A stretch of 64,000 nucleotides of DNA from Acanthochromis polyacanthus (taxonomy: Eukaryota; Chordata; Actinopteri; Pomacentridae). Below, one piece after another: positions 23,363-33,099 of the stretch. The stretch covers positions 5,004,251 through 5,068,250 of the forward strand of contig NC_067113.1 of NCBI RefSeq assembly GCF_021347895.1. The letters run 5' to 3'. The stretch's first letter is position 1. Each line of letters opens with the position of its first letter. The notes under the pieces are model-generated. The model saw only the letters and a list, made by a program, of their open reading frames with translations. It was not told the DNA's origin and did not search any database. Made by a program: the position numbers and the translations under genes.

Positions 23363-23541
23363 CCCTGCTGCTGAAATAGAATTCACTTGTCTTAGCTCTT
23401 TCTCTAAACAAAATTAAATTTAATCACCGCATTACTTGCATTCACTTATTGATATTTCCTGACTCGAACTGCGGATTTGGAGCACCACCCACCGTGGAGG
23501 ACCTCGAGCGATTTATCGACGGATATTTTTACAACCGCGTC

Positions 23542-24282
23542 ATGGAAGACCCGAACCGCGACAATCCGTCTAAAAAGAGGAAAACCAATTCCTCGACTGA
23601 TACGGACGACCTAGCTACAACGGACATCCCGGTTGATATCCTGGAGTCCATAAATAAAAAGCTAGATGTTCTCAGCGTCCTCCGCGACAAAATTCGAGAC
23701 CTGAAGGTAAGTTTGGAGAATGCCTATCAACAGGTAAGTGAGCTTCAACTTGATAACGCAGAACTACGTTCTAACTTTTCCGCAGTTACAACCGAGTTGG
23801 AAACGATTAAAAGGGAGAATAAAGCGCTTAAAGAGACTGTACTGGATGTCCAATCCCGTAGTATGCGGGACAATTTAATATTTTCAGGAATCTCTGAAAG
23901 CACCACAGATAATCCGGAGACAGAAATTAAGAAATTCATGACAACGACTTTAAAAATTCCCTAGGAAACGGTGAATAATATTTCCTTTCACCGAGTTCAC
24001 CGGCTCGGAGCCCGTAGAGGCAATAAGTCCCGTCCTATTATCGCTAAATTCGAACATTTTAAACAGAAAGAATTAGTTAAAAGTAAAGGACGGGAGCTTA
24101 AAGGGACCTCTTTCGGAATGAACGATCAATTCCCGAGAGAGATCAACGAGCGGCGGAAGGTATTCTTTTCCATACTGAAACAGAACAGACAGAAGGGTAA
24201 ACGGTCTACTTTGGTTGTAGATAAACTTTATATCGACGGCCAACTGTACCGGGACCCCAATACCACTCCCTGGCTGTTCTGA
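23542..24282 (+). pseudogene. L1-like ORF1 protein, one stop
   Basis: The first ATG in the frame is at 23542 (MEDPNRDNPSKKRK, a basic nuclear-signal-like start); the frame stays open upstream to about 23449 without ATG. Residues about 45-115 form heptad-rich coiled coil (LRDKIRDLKVSLENAYQQVS, ELQLDNAELRSNF, ELETIKRENKAL). An RRM-like start (SRSMRDNLIFSGI) and the C-terminal basic domain (HRVHRLGARRGNKSRPIIAK) follow. An in-frame TAG at 23962 splits the RRM from the C-terminal domain; otherwise the frame is intact to the stop at 24282. In active relatives this protein trimerises, coats LINE RNA and acts as a chaperone. Confidence 0.75.
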
Positions 24283-24330
24283 TCAGTACTGGTGAAACGA
24301 AAGAGCTTTGTTTATTTATTATAAAATAAT

Positions 24331-24340
24331 GTATATATAT

Positions 24341-24395
<55 letters not shown>
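24331..24395 (+). repeat. (TA)n(GT)n(TA)n microsatellite between LINE ORFs
   Basis: TATATATAT, about 36 bp of GT repeats, then TATATATATAT. It lies in the inter-ORF spacer of the L1-like element. Confidence 0.95.
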
Positions 24396-24791
24396 GAAGG
24401 TATGTATATATGTATATGTATTTAATCTCACTATGGCTACTTATAATAATGGCTCACTGTTTTATGTTTGACCCCCTTCTGTTTACCGTTTTGTCTACCT
24501 CCCCTCCCTCTGCTTACCCTAACCACCTAAACTCACACCTCCCCTCTCCCCCCACACAAACTCCCTATGTAAATCTTTTGTGTGTTATATATGTCGAGGC
24601 ACCAGTGTTCTTTGTTTTTTTGTGCTCACGTTTGACATGTTTTACAGTCTTGTTATCCACATCCATCATAGATTTAAACCCCGCTATACATCCGTCCAAC
24701 GTTATCAGTAGACTGAGTTTATTTCATAACATGCCAGACCAGTAAGCTGCTCACACAGATATACATCCAAGGCTGAACTTAAACTGTCTAT

Positions 24792-27700
24792 ATGCATAAA
24801 CTAACTCTGGTCTCCTGGAATGTGTGTGGCACTCGCTCACAGGCAAAAAGAATAAAAATTTTAGATCATTTTTCAAAATTAAAAGCAGACATTTGTCTCC
24901 TACAAGAAACCCACCTACAAAAATCTGAAGAAAAATTACTTACTGGCATGAATTTCAATCAAGTTTATTCTGCCTCTTATAACAGACAAAGAGGAGTCTC
25001 TATACTTATGTCATTTAAAGTGAAAAGTAGCCTCTTATGAATAATAGTTGACTCAGAAGGCAGATGCATTCTTATCCAGGCAACTATATTCAATAAAGAA
25101 TATACTATTGGGAATTTGTACGCCCCTAATAATGATGACCCGGCCTTTTTTCATTCATTTTTCTCTCAACTATCTGATTTAACAGCAAATTCAACTGTTA
25201 TCATTGGAGGAGACTTCAACACAGTCCTAAATCCATTAGTAGATCGCTCCAATAACACAACACGTACAAGGCAATCTCAATCTGCTAAAGTAATAGAAGA
25301 ATATATGGATGATTTTGGCCTTGGCGACAGCTGGAGACTAAAAAAAATCCAACAAAGAAGGAATTCACCTTCCATTCCTCGGTGCGTCGATCATTTTCAA
25401 GAATTGATTTTTTTCTTACAAATAATTCTATTACTGAGAAAACTTCTACAAGAATACACCCCATTATTATCAGCGACCATGCACCAGTCTCCCTCTCCTT
25501 ACAAACTGACCTCACCTTTAAACCACCTCTGACATGGCGTTTTAACATCTCACTGTTAAAAGATGAAGAGTTCGATAAGATCATAAGGAGAGAGTGGGCA
25601 GACTATCTGGAAATGAATGACTCCCCAAACTCATCTCCATCTTTACTCTGGGAAGCAGGGAAAGCAGTACTTAGAGGTAAAATTATATCATATTCCTCTT
25701 ATAAAAAGAAACAAGATCAAAAATTAGAAAGAGATCTAGAAGATAAAATTAAACAACTAACTGATGAATATACAACAAACCCAAATAATCAAATATGGAC
25801 TGAATTACAAAATACAAAAATACAGCTAGATGAGATGTTATCCAAAAGGACTGAGTTTATAATACAACAATTGAGATACAACAACTTTGAGCATAATAAC
25901 AAATCAGGTAAATTTTTTGCAAACCAAATCCAACGCAATCAGGAAAAATCTCTCATAACAGCGATAAAAGGGACAACTGGTGAGTATACGCAATCACCAG
26001 AAGAAATTAATCATATTTTTTACACTTATTATTGGAATCTGTATTCAGAAAATAAACCCAACCCTAAGCATATTGAGGCATTTCTCAGTAGTTTAAATAT
26101 GCCTCAGTTATCTACTGAACATAAAAATATCCTAGATGCTCCACTGTCCATAAATGAGCTGTCCAGTGCTCTAGACAGTATGCCTAATCAACCCGGTCTC
26201 ACGGGGATTCGTGAAACTGTCACGTAAGTTTTAGTTTCGGTTTCGTGCGCACCAACACGATTTCGTCATGTTTTTCGTGCCGCTCACCACGAAATGTTTT
26301 TGCTGTGGTAATCACATCTGAAAGTGGTTTATACCGGCGGATTCATGACGATCTAAGCTGTCCATCGGCGTATACTGCTTGTGTGATTGCGTTTGCGGCC
26401 GCCGGCCGCCGGACATTCTTGAAATTCCTATGCAAATTGGTAAGTGTACCACCGGCTTATGGTTAGGTTATGGTTATGGTTATGGTTAGGGTTATGTTTA
26501 GGAACGATGTCATGCAAAATATAGCGTTGGATTCGCCACGGTTTTACATTAAAAATATAATATACACATTCTTTTGAAATACGTTCTGAGTGGCACGAAA
26601 AGTCCGCCGTTTAAAATACATTGGTGCGCATTTCGTGGTGAGCGGCACGAAAAACATGACGAAATCGTGTTGGTGCACACGAAACTGAAACTAAAACTTA
26701 CGTGACAGTTTCACGAATCCTCGTGAGATCGGGCTGGCCTAATGGTAAGGCACCAGGTCCAGACGGTTTCCCGGCCGAATTTCTGAAGCACTTCTGGTCA
26801 ATGCTGGCTCCACTGTTTTTTAGATTAGTAACAGAGATTAAAACCAATGGTCACATACGGCCTCACATGAACACAGCAGCAATTAAACTTTTATTAAAGC
26901 CAGATAAAGACCCGACCCCTGCTGATCAGGATCCTCACTACTCTTTCCCTACAGGCAACTTAAAATACTTAGGCATAAAAATTTCACCTAAATTATCTGA
27001 ATTAACTCACTTAAATTTTGCCCCATTACTGGATAACATCACCAATGACCTACAGCGCTGGAACAATCTCCCTATATCTCTTATGGGACGAATAGCTACT
27101 ATCAAAATGAAAATCCTACCAAAAATAAATTACTTCTTTGCAATGATTCCATTCAAACCAACGTCCAACTGGTTCCAGTTGCTGGACTCGGCTATCACAA
27201 AATTTTACTGGAATAATAAAAAAGCAAAAATCAGCTTATCTACTCTTCAGAAAAGTAAATCCGAAGGAGGTCTAGAGGCACCAAATTTTATGCATGATTA
27301 TTTAGCTAACCAGCTACAATATCTTTTTCTATGGACACAACCTACCCGAGATGCCAACTGTTGGTTAGAATTAGAACAGAAGGATTGCAATAGCATCAGA
27401 CTTTCAGACATACTCTTTATTACAACATCCATCAAACGACATAACGGTTCTAAAAACCCAATGATTTCCTCCACCTTGACCGCTTGGTGGAGTTAACAAT
27501 CAGCCGCTCCATTTAGCTGTTTGGGAGCAGAATGGAATCACACATCTCCACCACCTCTTCTCAGATAATACGTTCATGTCATATACAAACTTGCTTCAAA
27601 AATACAAAATAAAAACGGGAATTTTTACATTATCTACAAGTTAAAAATATTATTAAGAAAAGAATCCCAACACTTCAAAGCACGCTCCGGCTGCCGGCAT

Positions 27701-28200
27701 TAGCTGAAGCAATCATAAAGCTTTCTCCAACAACAACTAAAACCCTCTCTAAAATATATAAGTTACTCTTAAGCACTGATACAATACATTTACTCATCTC
27801 TAAATGGGAGTCTATATCTCCGGAACCAGACTTCTGGACTCAAATTTGCGATAATGCATTTAAAATGACAAAACACACAAACTTACAACTCATCCAATAC
27901 AAAATCCTCCATAGAACACATATTACTCAATACATGATGAACAAAATGGGATTCTCCGACTCCGACATCTGTTTCCAGTGCTCCCAGAACACTGCTGATA
28001 CTTATTTTCATGCTCTATGGCTGTGCACCCCCGTAAAAAATTTCTGGACCAACGTCTCAGAAAAGCTTTCCGCAATCTTAAACTGCACAATTCCTTTATC
28101 TCCAAGTCTGTGTTTACTCGGCGACTTAACAACGGACCTACAACGCAAACAATCTCAATCCTTACTTGTAGCCCTCGCCATTGCCAGAAAATGTGTAGTG
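24792..28200 (+). pseudogene. L1-like ORF2 (endonuclease-RT), broken
   Basis: ATG at 24792. The AP-type endonuclease is visible: LVSWNVCGTRS, ICLLQETHL, a TGA after codon 82 (25038-25040), then GNLYAPNNDD, IIGGDFNTVL and, after a frameshift near 25370, SRIDFFLTNN and ISDHAPVSL. The linker reaches LDSMPN at 26188, where the 7-bp-TSD element is inserted; the frame resumes as GKAPGPDGFPAEFLKHFW at 26744. Shortly after KLLLKPDKDPT (about 26925) the sequence jumps to LKYLGIKISPKLSELTHLNF, so the central polymerase motifs, including the F/YADD aspartates, are missing. The C-terminal part (SLMGRIATIKMKILPKINYF, then QYKILHRTHITQYMMNKMGF and a CFQC-x-H-like knuckle) extends to about 28200 with further stops. 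Reverse transcription by this copy is impossible. Confidence 0.85.
26189..26736 (+). mobile_element. 7-bp-TSD miniature element, copy B
   Basis: The element is 548 bp and flanked by the perfect 7-bp repeat GCCTAAT (26182-26188 and 26737-26743). It has the same inverted ends and interior as copy A at 17890, including the GGTTAT/GGGTTA stretch and the 'ctgtggtaatcacatctgaa' core. The two copies differ at scattered sites only. Removing it with one TSD copy restores the LINE frame exactly across MPNGKAPGPDG, which proves it is an insertion and fixes its ends. Confidence 0.93.
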
Positions 28201-29123
28201 TATGGGGGGGCGCTGGGCGCGCGCGCGCACCTCTCTCCGCCTGGCTGGGTAGGGCCCCGTTGACCGCTCCTCTTAATTCACTTCACCAGCTTCGCACAAT
28301 ACACCTTGTAAATATACACATGGGGCACACAACACATCCCTTGGGGGTGGGTTGTGGGGGGGTGGTGTGGGGGGTGGCGGGGGAGGATGGGGGGGCGGGT
28401 GGTCATGGGGGAGGTGGGGCTGTGGGCCGGTGGGGCGCCGTGGGGGTCTGCTATGGCCTGTTCTGCTGCGCGGGCCTTGGGGCTCTGGCTGTGTCGGCGG
28501 GGGTTGCTCCGGGCTCCTGGGCTGGGTCTCCGCTTGGTAGCTCCTGCAGGGGGGCTGTGTGGACCTCCTTGGGCTGGAGGAGACAGCTCCCTCCTTTTGG
28601 TGGAGGTTTTCATGCATGCCAGACTCACCACACCGGCATCTACCAAAACTCTATTGAGTTTGTTCCTCCGGTCGCTGAGTCAGTGGAGGTTGCTGGGTTA
28701 GTGTCTGTGGATCTCACTCTGCTTTATCTATCCTTCTTGTGGTCTCCTGACAAATCATCATGATCCAGTTGGGATTTTGTCGTATTTGGTGTTTGTGAAG
28801 GGTCTTAGATTTGTAAATGGTTTTAAGGTGTGAATTAAAGAGTACAAACAAATAAAATGTACCTTTTCTCTTAGAACACTGTCTATGCCTCACCTTTCTG
28901 TCTGTCCTGTTTGTTTTATGTTTCACTTGGGTGTGCACAGCCCTCAATGGCATAATGTAGGAAACAGCTTGAAATAAACATGATAGGTTAATTTGCCATG
29001 AGGACAGGTGATGGTCACAGTCACAAAGAAGAAAAACAATTGCACATGAAGCTTAAGCAATGACACCATGGTTGGTTGGTGTCATTTTTGAGTGGACTTG
29101 CAGACAAAAAAAAAAAAAAAAAA
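28201..29123 (+). other. LINE 3' UTR with G-rich tract
   Basis: After the ORF2 remnant comes a (GC)n stretch (28216-28230), then about 130 bases of very G-rich plus-strand DNA (28344-28480) with many runs of three to eight G, then unique sequence and the A tail. A G-rich polypurine tract in the 3' UTR is a known feature of several L1 lineages. Open frames across it on both strands are compositional. Confidence 0.6.
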
Positions 29124-30102
29124 AATTGTGGCAAGGCACAGATCTGGCCAAGGTTACAAAAGAATTTCTGCAGCACTCAAGGTTCTTAAGAGCACAGTGG
29201 CCTCCATAATCCTCAAATGGAAGAAGTTTGGGACGACCACAACTCTTCCTAGACCTGGCCGTCCAGCCAAACTGAGCAATGGTGGGAGAAGAGCCTTGGT
29301 GAGAGAGGTAAAGAAGAACCTAAAGATCACTGTGGCTGAGCTCCAGAGATGCATTTGGGAGATAGGAGAAAGTTCCACAAAGTCAACTATCACTGCAGCC
29401 CTCCACCAGTCGGGGCTTTATGGCAGAGTGGCCCGACGGAAGCCTCTCCTCAGTGCAAGACACATGAAAGCCCGCATAGAGTTTGCCAAAAAACACATGA
29501 AGGACTCCCAGACTATGAGAAATAAGATTCTCTGGTCTGATGAGACAAAGATTGAACTTTTTGGTGTTAATTCTAAGCGGTATGTGTGGAGAAAACCAGG
29601 CACTGCTCATCACCTGCCCAATACATTCCCTACAGTGAAACCTGGCGGTGGGAGCATCATGTTGTGGGGGTGTTTTTCAGTTGCAGGGACAGGACGACCG
29701 GTTGCAATTGAAGGAAGGATGAATGCGGCCAAGTACAGAGATATCCTGGAGGAAAACCTCTTCCAGAGTGCTCAGGACCTCAGACTGGGCCGAAGGTTCA
29801 CCTTTCAACAGGACAATGACCCTAAGCACACAGCTAAAATAACAGAGTGGCTTCAGAACAACTCTGTGACCGTTCTTGACTTGCCCAGCCAGAGCCCTGA
29901 CCTAAACCCAATTGAGCATCTCTGGAGAGACCTCAAAATGGCTGTCCACCAACGTTCACCATCCAACCTGACAGAACTGGAGAGGATCTGCAAGGAAGAA
30001 TGGCAGAGGATCCCCAAATGCAGGTGTGAAAAACTTGTTTTGTCATTCCCAAGAAGACTCATGGCTGTACTAGCTGAAAAGGGTGCTTCTACTCAATACT
30101 GA
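29124..30102 (+). pseudogene. Tc1-B transposase, main part
   Basis: The gene starts at ATG 23223 (MRITRSNELPKELRDRIVA), is cut by the LINE, and continues from 29124 (IVARHRSGQGYKRISAALKV) to the stop at 30102, about 340 residues in all. The paired-like DNA-binding half (GRPAKLSNGGRRAL between subdomains), the GGGS box (KPGGGSIMLWGCF) and the catalytic residues in [22 protein letters not shown] and SPDLNPIEH are present. The spacing between the last two acidic residues is 33, not 34, because one residue is missing in KITEWLQ. With the LINE inside the gene and this deletion the copy should be inactive. The frame is open through the LINE A tail to GTG at 29092 but has no ATG. Confidence 0.85.
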
Positions 30103-30312
30103 GCACAGGGTCTGAATACTTATGACCATGTGATATTTCAGTTGTTCTTTAATAAATTTGCAAAAATTTCTACATTTCTGTTTTTTCTGTCAAGATGGGG
30201 TGCTGAGTGTACATTAATCAGAAATAAAATGAACTTTTTTGATTTTGGCAAATGGCTGCGATGACAGAGTGAAAAATTTCAAGGGGTCTGAATACTTTCC
30301 GTACCCGCTGTA

Positions 30313-30651
30313 TATTTGTCTATTACACTGGTTTGTGGGTTGTGCAAAATTATGGGTGTTTGTGTCAGTTTTACCGTTTGTAAATGTCACTCCTGTATTT
30401 GGTGTCTGCACCTTCTGTCACCTTCTTCAGTCACATGTGAACTAGACACTACTTTGACACATGCATGTAAAGAAGCCACTGGGAGCCACAGTTCTACAGC
30501 AGGGCCTGCAAAGCATGTGTTAGTTTCTGTGTTAACCATTCTGAAAGACAACATGTGTAAGTGAAATATGTCCAAAAGTTTTCTGTATTATTAATAAAAT
30601 GAGCTGTAAAATATACACTGTTGTTGGGTAATGATTAATTCATGTGATGGT

Positions 30652-30653
<2 letters not shown>
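30313..30653 (+). other. hAT-B leader/intron region
   Basis: Sequence of hAT-B between the Tc1-B insertion and the transposase exon. No coding sequence is recognised. Confidence 0.4.

Positions 30654-30698
<45 letters not shown>
30654..30698 (+). repeat. (TA)n microsatellite
   Basis: About 45 bp of uninterrupted TA repeats in the upstream part of hAT-B. Confidence 0.95.
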
Positions 30699-30703
<5 letters not shown>

Positions 30704-30778
30704 GACCATGATTTTACAAGAAAGCACTGTAAGAACATTCAAATTCCTGCCAGTTCCATCACAAATGCTCTCTCACAG

Positions 30779-32766
30779 ATGGAGCAAGGACGAAAGAGGA
30801 AGTCTTCACCCGTGTGGGAGTATTTTGAGTTGACTACTCATAATAAGGTTTGTATGTGTGAAAACTCATAATATATTGGATACTTGCCATATATTGAACT
30901 ATCAGTCCTAATATGTGATTTTATTAAAGGTTTAGTGTTTGCTGCGTGACAAGGAGCTGACATACACCAACACCACTTCCTCCATGCTTCGTCATTATAG
31001 AGCACTGCATGAGCATGCCCAGCCTACCAACAGGCTGGATACAAGCCAAAGTAATAGTAAATCTTCATTCCATGTTCTCAAAATCTTGTATTCGGCTCCT
31101 ACAATACAGCAGCATTAACTGTTACAGGTTCCAGAAAAGCAATGGTGGACGCGGCTGATCATTAAAGACTCCCAGCCATTCTCCATTGTGGAGGATGTGG
31201 AGTTCAGGGAGCTAATGCATGTAATGGATGCCAACTCTATTCTCCCCAGCAGAAAGGTGTGGACAAAGCCAAGTTGTTCATTTTTGTGTTGGTCATCATA
31301 ACAGCTCTTCTTTTCACCCTCAGGCTCTGAAGGCAATGGTGGAGAGAAAATATCAGGAGGCCAAGGAGAAGGCAAAAGAGCAGGTCCACAAGGCTCTGGC
31401 TGTCAGTCTCACGTCTGACATGTGGACGTCCATTAATATGGATGCCCACTTGGTCGTCACCTGTCATATTAATGACGAGGACCAGCTCTGCACTACACTG
31501 CTTGGGGTGCAACATTTTCCAAGGGTCCATACAACAGAAAACCTGGCTGCAGGACATGTACAACTGATGGAGGAGTGGGGCGTCACCGATGGCGCAGCAA
31601 ACATGAAAGCATGTGCCAGACAGCTGAATGTGAGGCATGCAATTTGCATTGCCCACACAATGATTCTTATTGTTCAAAAGTCCTTTGATGCTGTGGAAGG
31701 ACTGAACGAATTAAGACAGAAATGTAGGAAGTTGGTCACCCTTTTCAGGACAAGCACTACAGCAAAAGAAAGATTGGTGCAGGTACAGGAGCAGATGGGT
31801 AGGCAGCCACTTAAGATGATCAGAGAGGTGGACACACGCTGGAAAAGCACATTTCATATGTTGCGGCGGCTTTGTGAGCTGAGAGAGCCAGTGGGGGCAG
31901 CAATTGCCTCACTGAAAACAGACATGACCCCCCTTACAGCATCAGAGTATGACTGTAAATGATGCTCTCTGTGTGCTCGATCCTTTTAATCAAACAACTG
32001 TTGAGGTTTCAACTGAGAAGAGGGTATCGGCTTCAAAAGTCATTCCACTGATGAAAATGTTGCACCATGCAGTCATCAACAAGATGCAGACAATGACTTC
32101 CACCATTTCAAGGCAGCTAGGTGACAACCTGATAAGACGTCTCAGGGAACATAAGCTGTCTGGAATCAGCAGGTGCCCTGACAATGCCAACCTCGCTGGA
32201 TCCTAGATTCAAGAAACTTGGATTCCAAAGTCCAGCAAAAGCAGACGAAGCAGTAAACCAATTGAAAAATGAATGTGCAGGGTTAATGAGAACTGAGGCC
32301 TTATCTGCATCCCCAGACCAGCTGCAAGACGCCTATGTGGATGAATCTGCAAGTAAGAGTAAGTAACCCTATCTCTGTATTCTTGATTATGATGTTGGTA
32401 TTGTGAATTACACCCCGCTCTCTTGTTGTTAGTGAACTTTGGCAGCTGCTGGATGATTCCGTTAATAGCAGCAGCAGGAGCAGTTCAAGTATCGTGACTG
32501 ATTCAGTTATTGAAGTTGACAGTTACCTGGCAGAGTGCAACATTGCAAGAGCTGAGGCTCCTCTGGCTTACTGGAAGATGCACAAAACCCAGTGCCCTCA
32601 CCTGTATACAATAGCGCTTACATGGCTATGTTCCCCAGCTTCATCAGTGCCCTGTGAAAGGGTATTTTCCAAGGCGGGTGAAGTGTTATGTAAAAGAAGA
32701 AACCGCCTGAATCCAGGCACAATGGAAAAACTTTATGTTTTAAATAAAAACAAACACTTGAGATGA
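30779..32766 (+). pseudogene. hAT-B transposase (BED type), broken
   Basis: Exon 1 from ATG at 30779 (MEQGRKRKSSPVWEYFELTT) is the first half of a BED finger. After an intron (donor AG|GTTTGT, acceptor AAAG at about 30928) the second half reads V-stop-CLLRDKELTYTNTTSSML and RHYRALHEHA: a TAG replaces the residue before the first Cys and the second Cys is Arg. Then follow IIKDSQPFSIVEDVEFRELM, and from 31323 the core: SLTSDMWTSINMDAHLVVTC, EEWGVTDGAANM, HAICIAHTMILIV, REVDTRWKSTFHML. Frameshifts near 31955 and 32195 lead to LDPRFKKLGFQS. The C-terminal hAT dimerisation domain (VIEVDSYLAECNIARAEAPL, WLCSPASSVPCERVFSKAGE, RRNRLNPGTMEKLYVLNKN) is open to a stop at 32766. The same family is seen as hAT-A and hAT-C. 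Confidence 0.85.
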
Positions 32767-33099
32767 TTTCATTGTTATTTTAATTAAGAACTCTGTATCT
32801 CTGTTGGTTTCCATATACTTACACATGCATATACTATAGAAACGTCCATTATTTATCGTTTCTGCACATAAAAGTCATTCCTAAATTTCAGCTCAGGTCA
32901 TGGTACTTTGGCAATGCCGGTAATGTCAGTTTGTCCAATAGACACTGTTTCATTGAGGCCTCAAGAAGTGAACCTTTTGGCGAAGCAATGGGCTGGAAAG
33001 CCTCAGTGATTTATGGGGCTTCATTTGATCACTAGTGGAATGATCCATGAAGTCAGAAGTTGAACAAAGTGAGGGAAAACAGACACAGCAACCGGCCAA

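Larger units (their letters stand above)
23283..29123 (+). mobile_element. L1-like LINE with poly(A) tail and 14-bp TSD
   Basis: Flanked by the perfect 14-bp direct repeat AATTGTGGCAAGGC (23269-23282 and 29124-29137), which is Tc1-B coding sequence. The 3' end is a run of about 18-20 A. A 5' UTR, ORF1 (L1 ORF1p-like), a TG/TA spacer, ORF2 (endonuclease, remnant reverse transcriptase, C-terminal part) and a G-rich 3' UTR follow in the L1 order, so the element looks full-length at its 5' side. It is dead: ORF1 has a stop, ORF2 has a stop, frameshifts, a large deletion of the polymerase core and a 548-bp miniature element in it. Confidence 0.9.
22827..30310 (+). mobile_element. Tc1-B transposon, split by an L1-like LINE
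   Basis: The left end CAGTGGGTACGGAAAGTATT and the right end (complement of CAGCGGGTACGGAAAGTATT) are inverted repeats. A TA follows the right end at 30311-30312; the left copy reads GA. Both halves contain the long IR/DR region ('aagtattcagaccc' recurs near 23030, and its complement near 30110). The gene starts at 23223 and is cut after codon 20 by the LINE at 23283, resuming at 29124. Without the LINE the element is about 1.6 kb, the normal size. Confidence 0.88.
22409..33034 (+). mobile_element. hAT-B transposon, composite with nested insertions
   Basis: The left end is TAGTGATGGGACAAATGAA. The right end, complemented, is TAGTGATCAAATGAAG. An 8-bp TSD flanks it: GTGGAATA (22401-22408) and GTGGAATG (33035-33042), seven of eight identical, the size expected for hAT. 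Outside the TSDs the hAT-A reading frame rejoins at its own N-terminus. Inside are a promoter-like region, Tc1-B (which itself contains an L1-like LINE) and the hAT-B transposase exons at 30779-32766. About 3.1 kb of the 10.6 kb is hAT-B itself. Confidence 0.8.

Noticed and set aside
28273..28646. Pro-rich and Gly-rich open frames on both strands
   Set aside because: They arise from the G-rich LINE 3' UTR; no start context or domain, purely compositional.
29092..29140. LINE A tail encoding poly-Lys in frame with the Tc1-B transposase, as a possible new fusion
   Set aside because: The frame is open only from a GTG at 29092, with TGA immediately upstream and no ATG, so no credible start exists.
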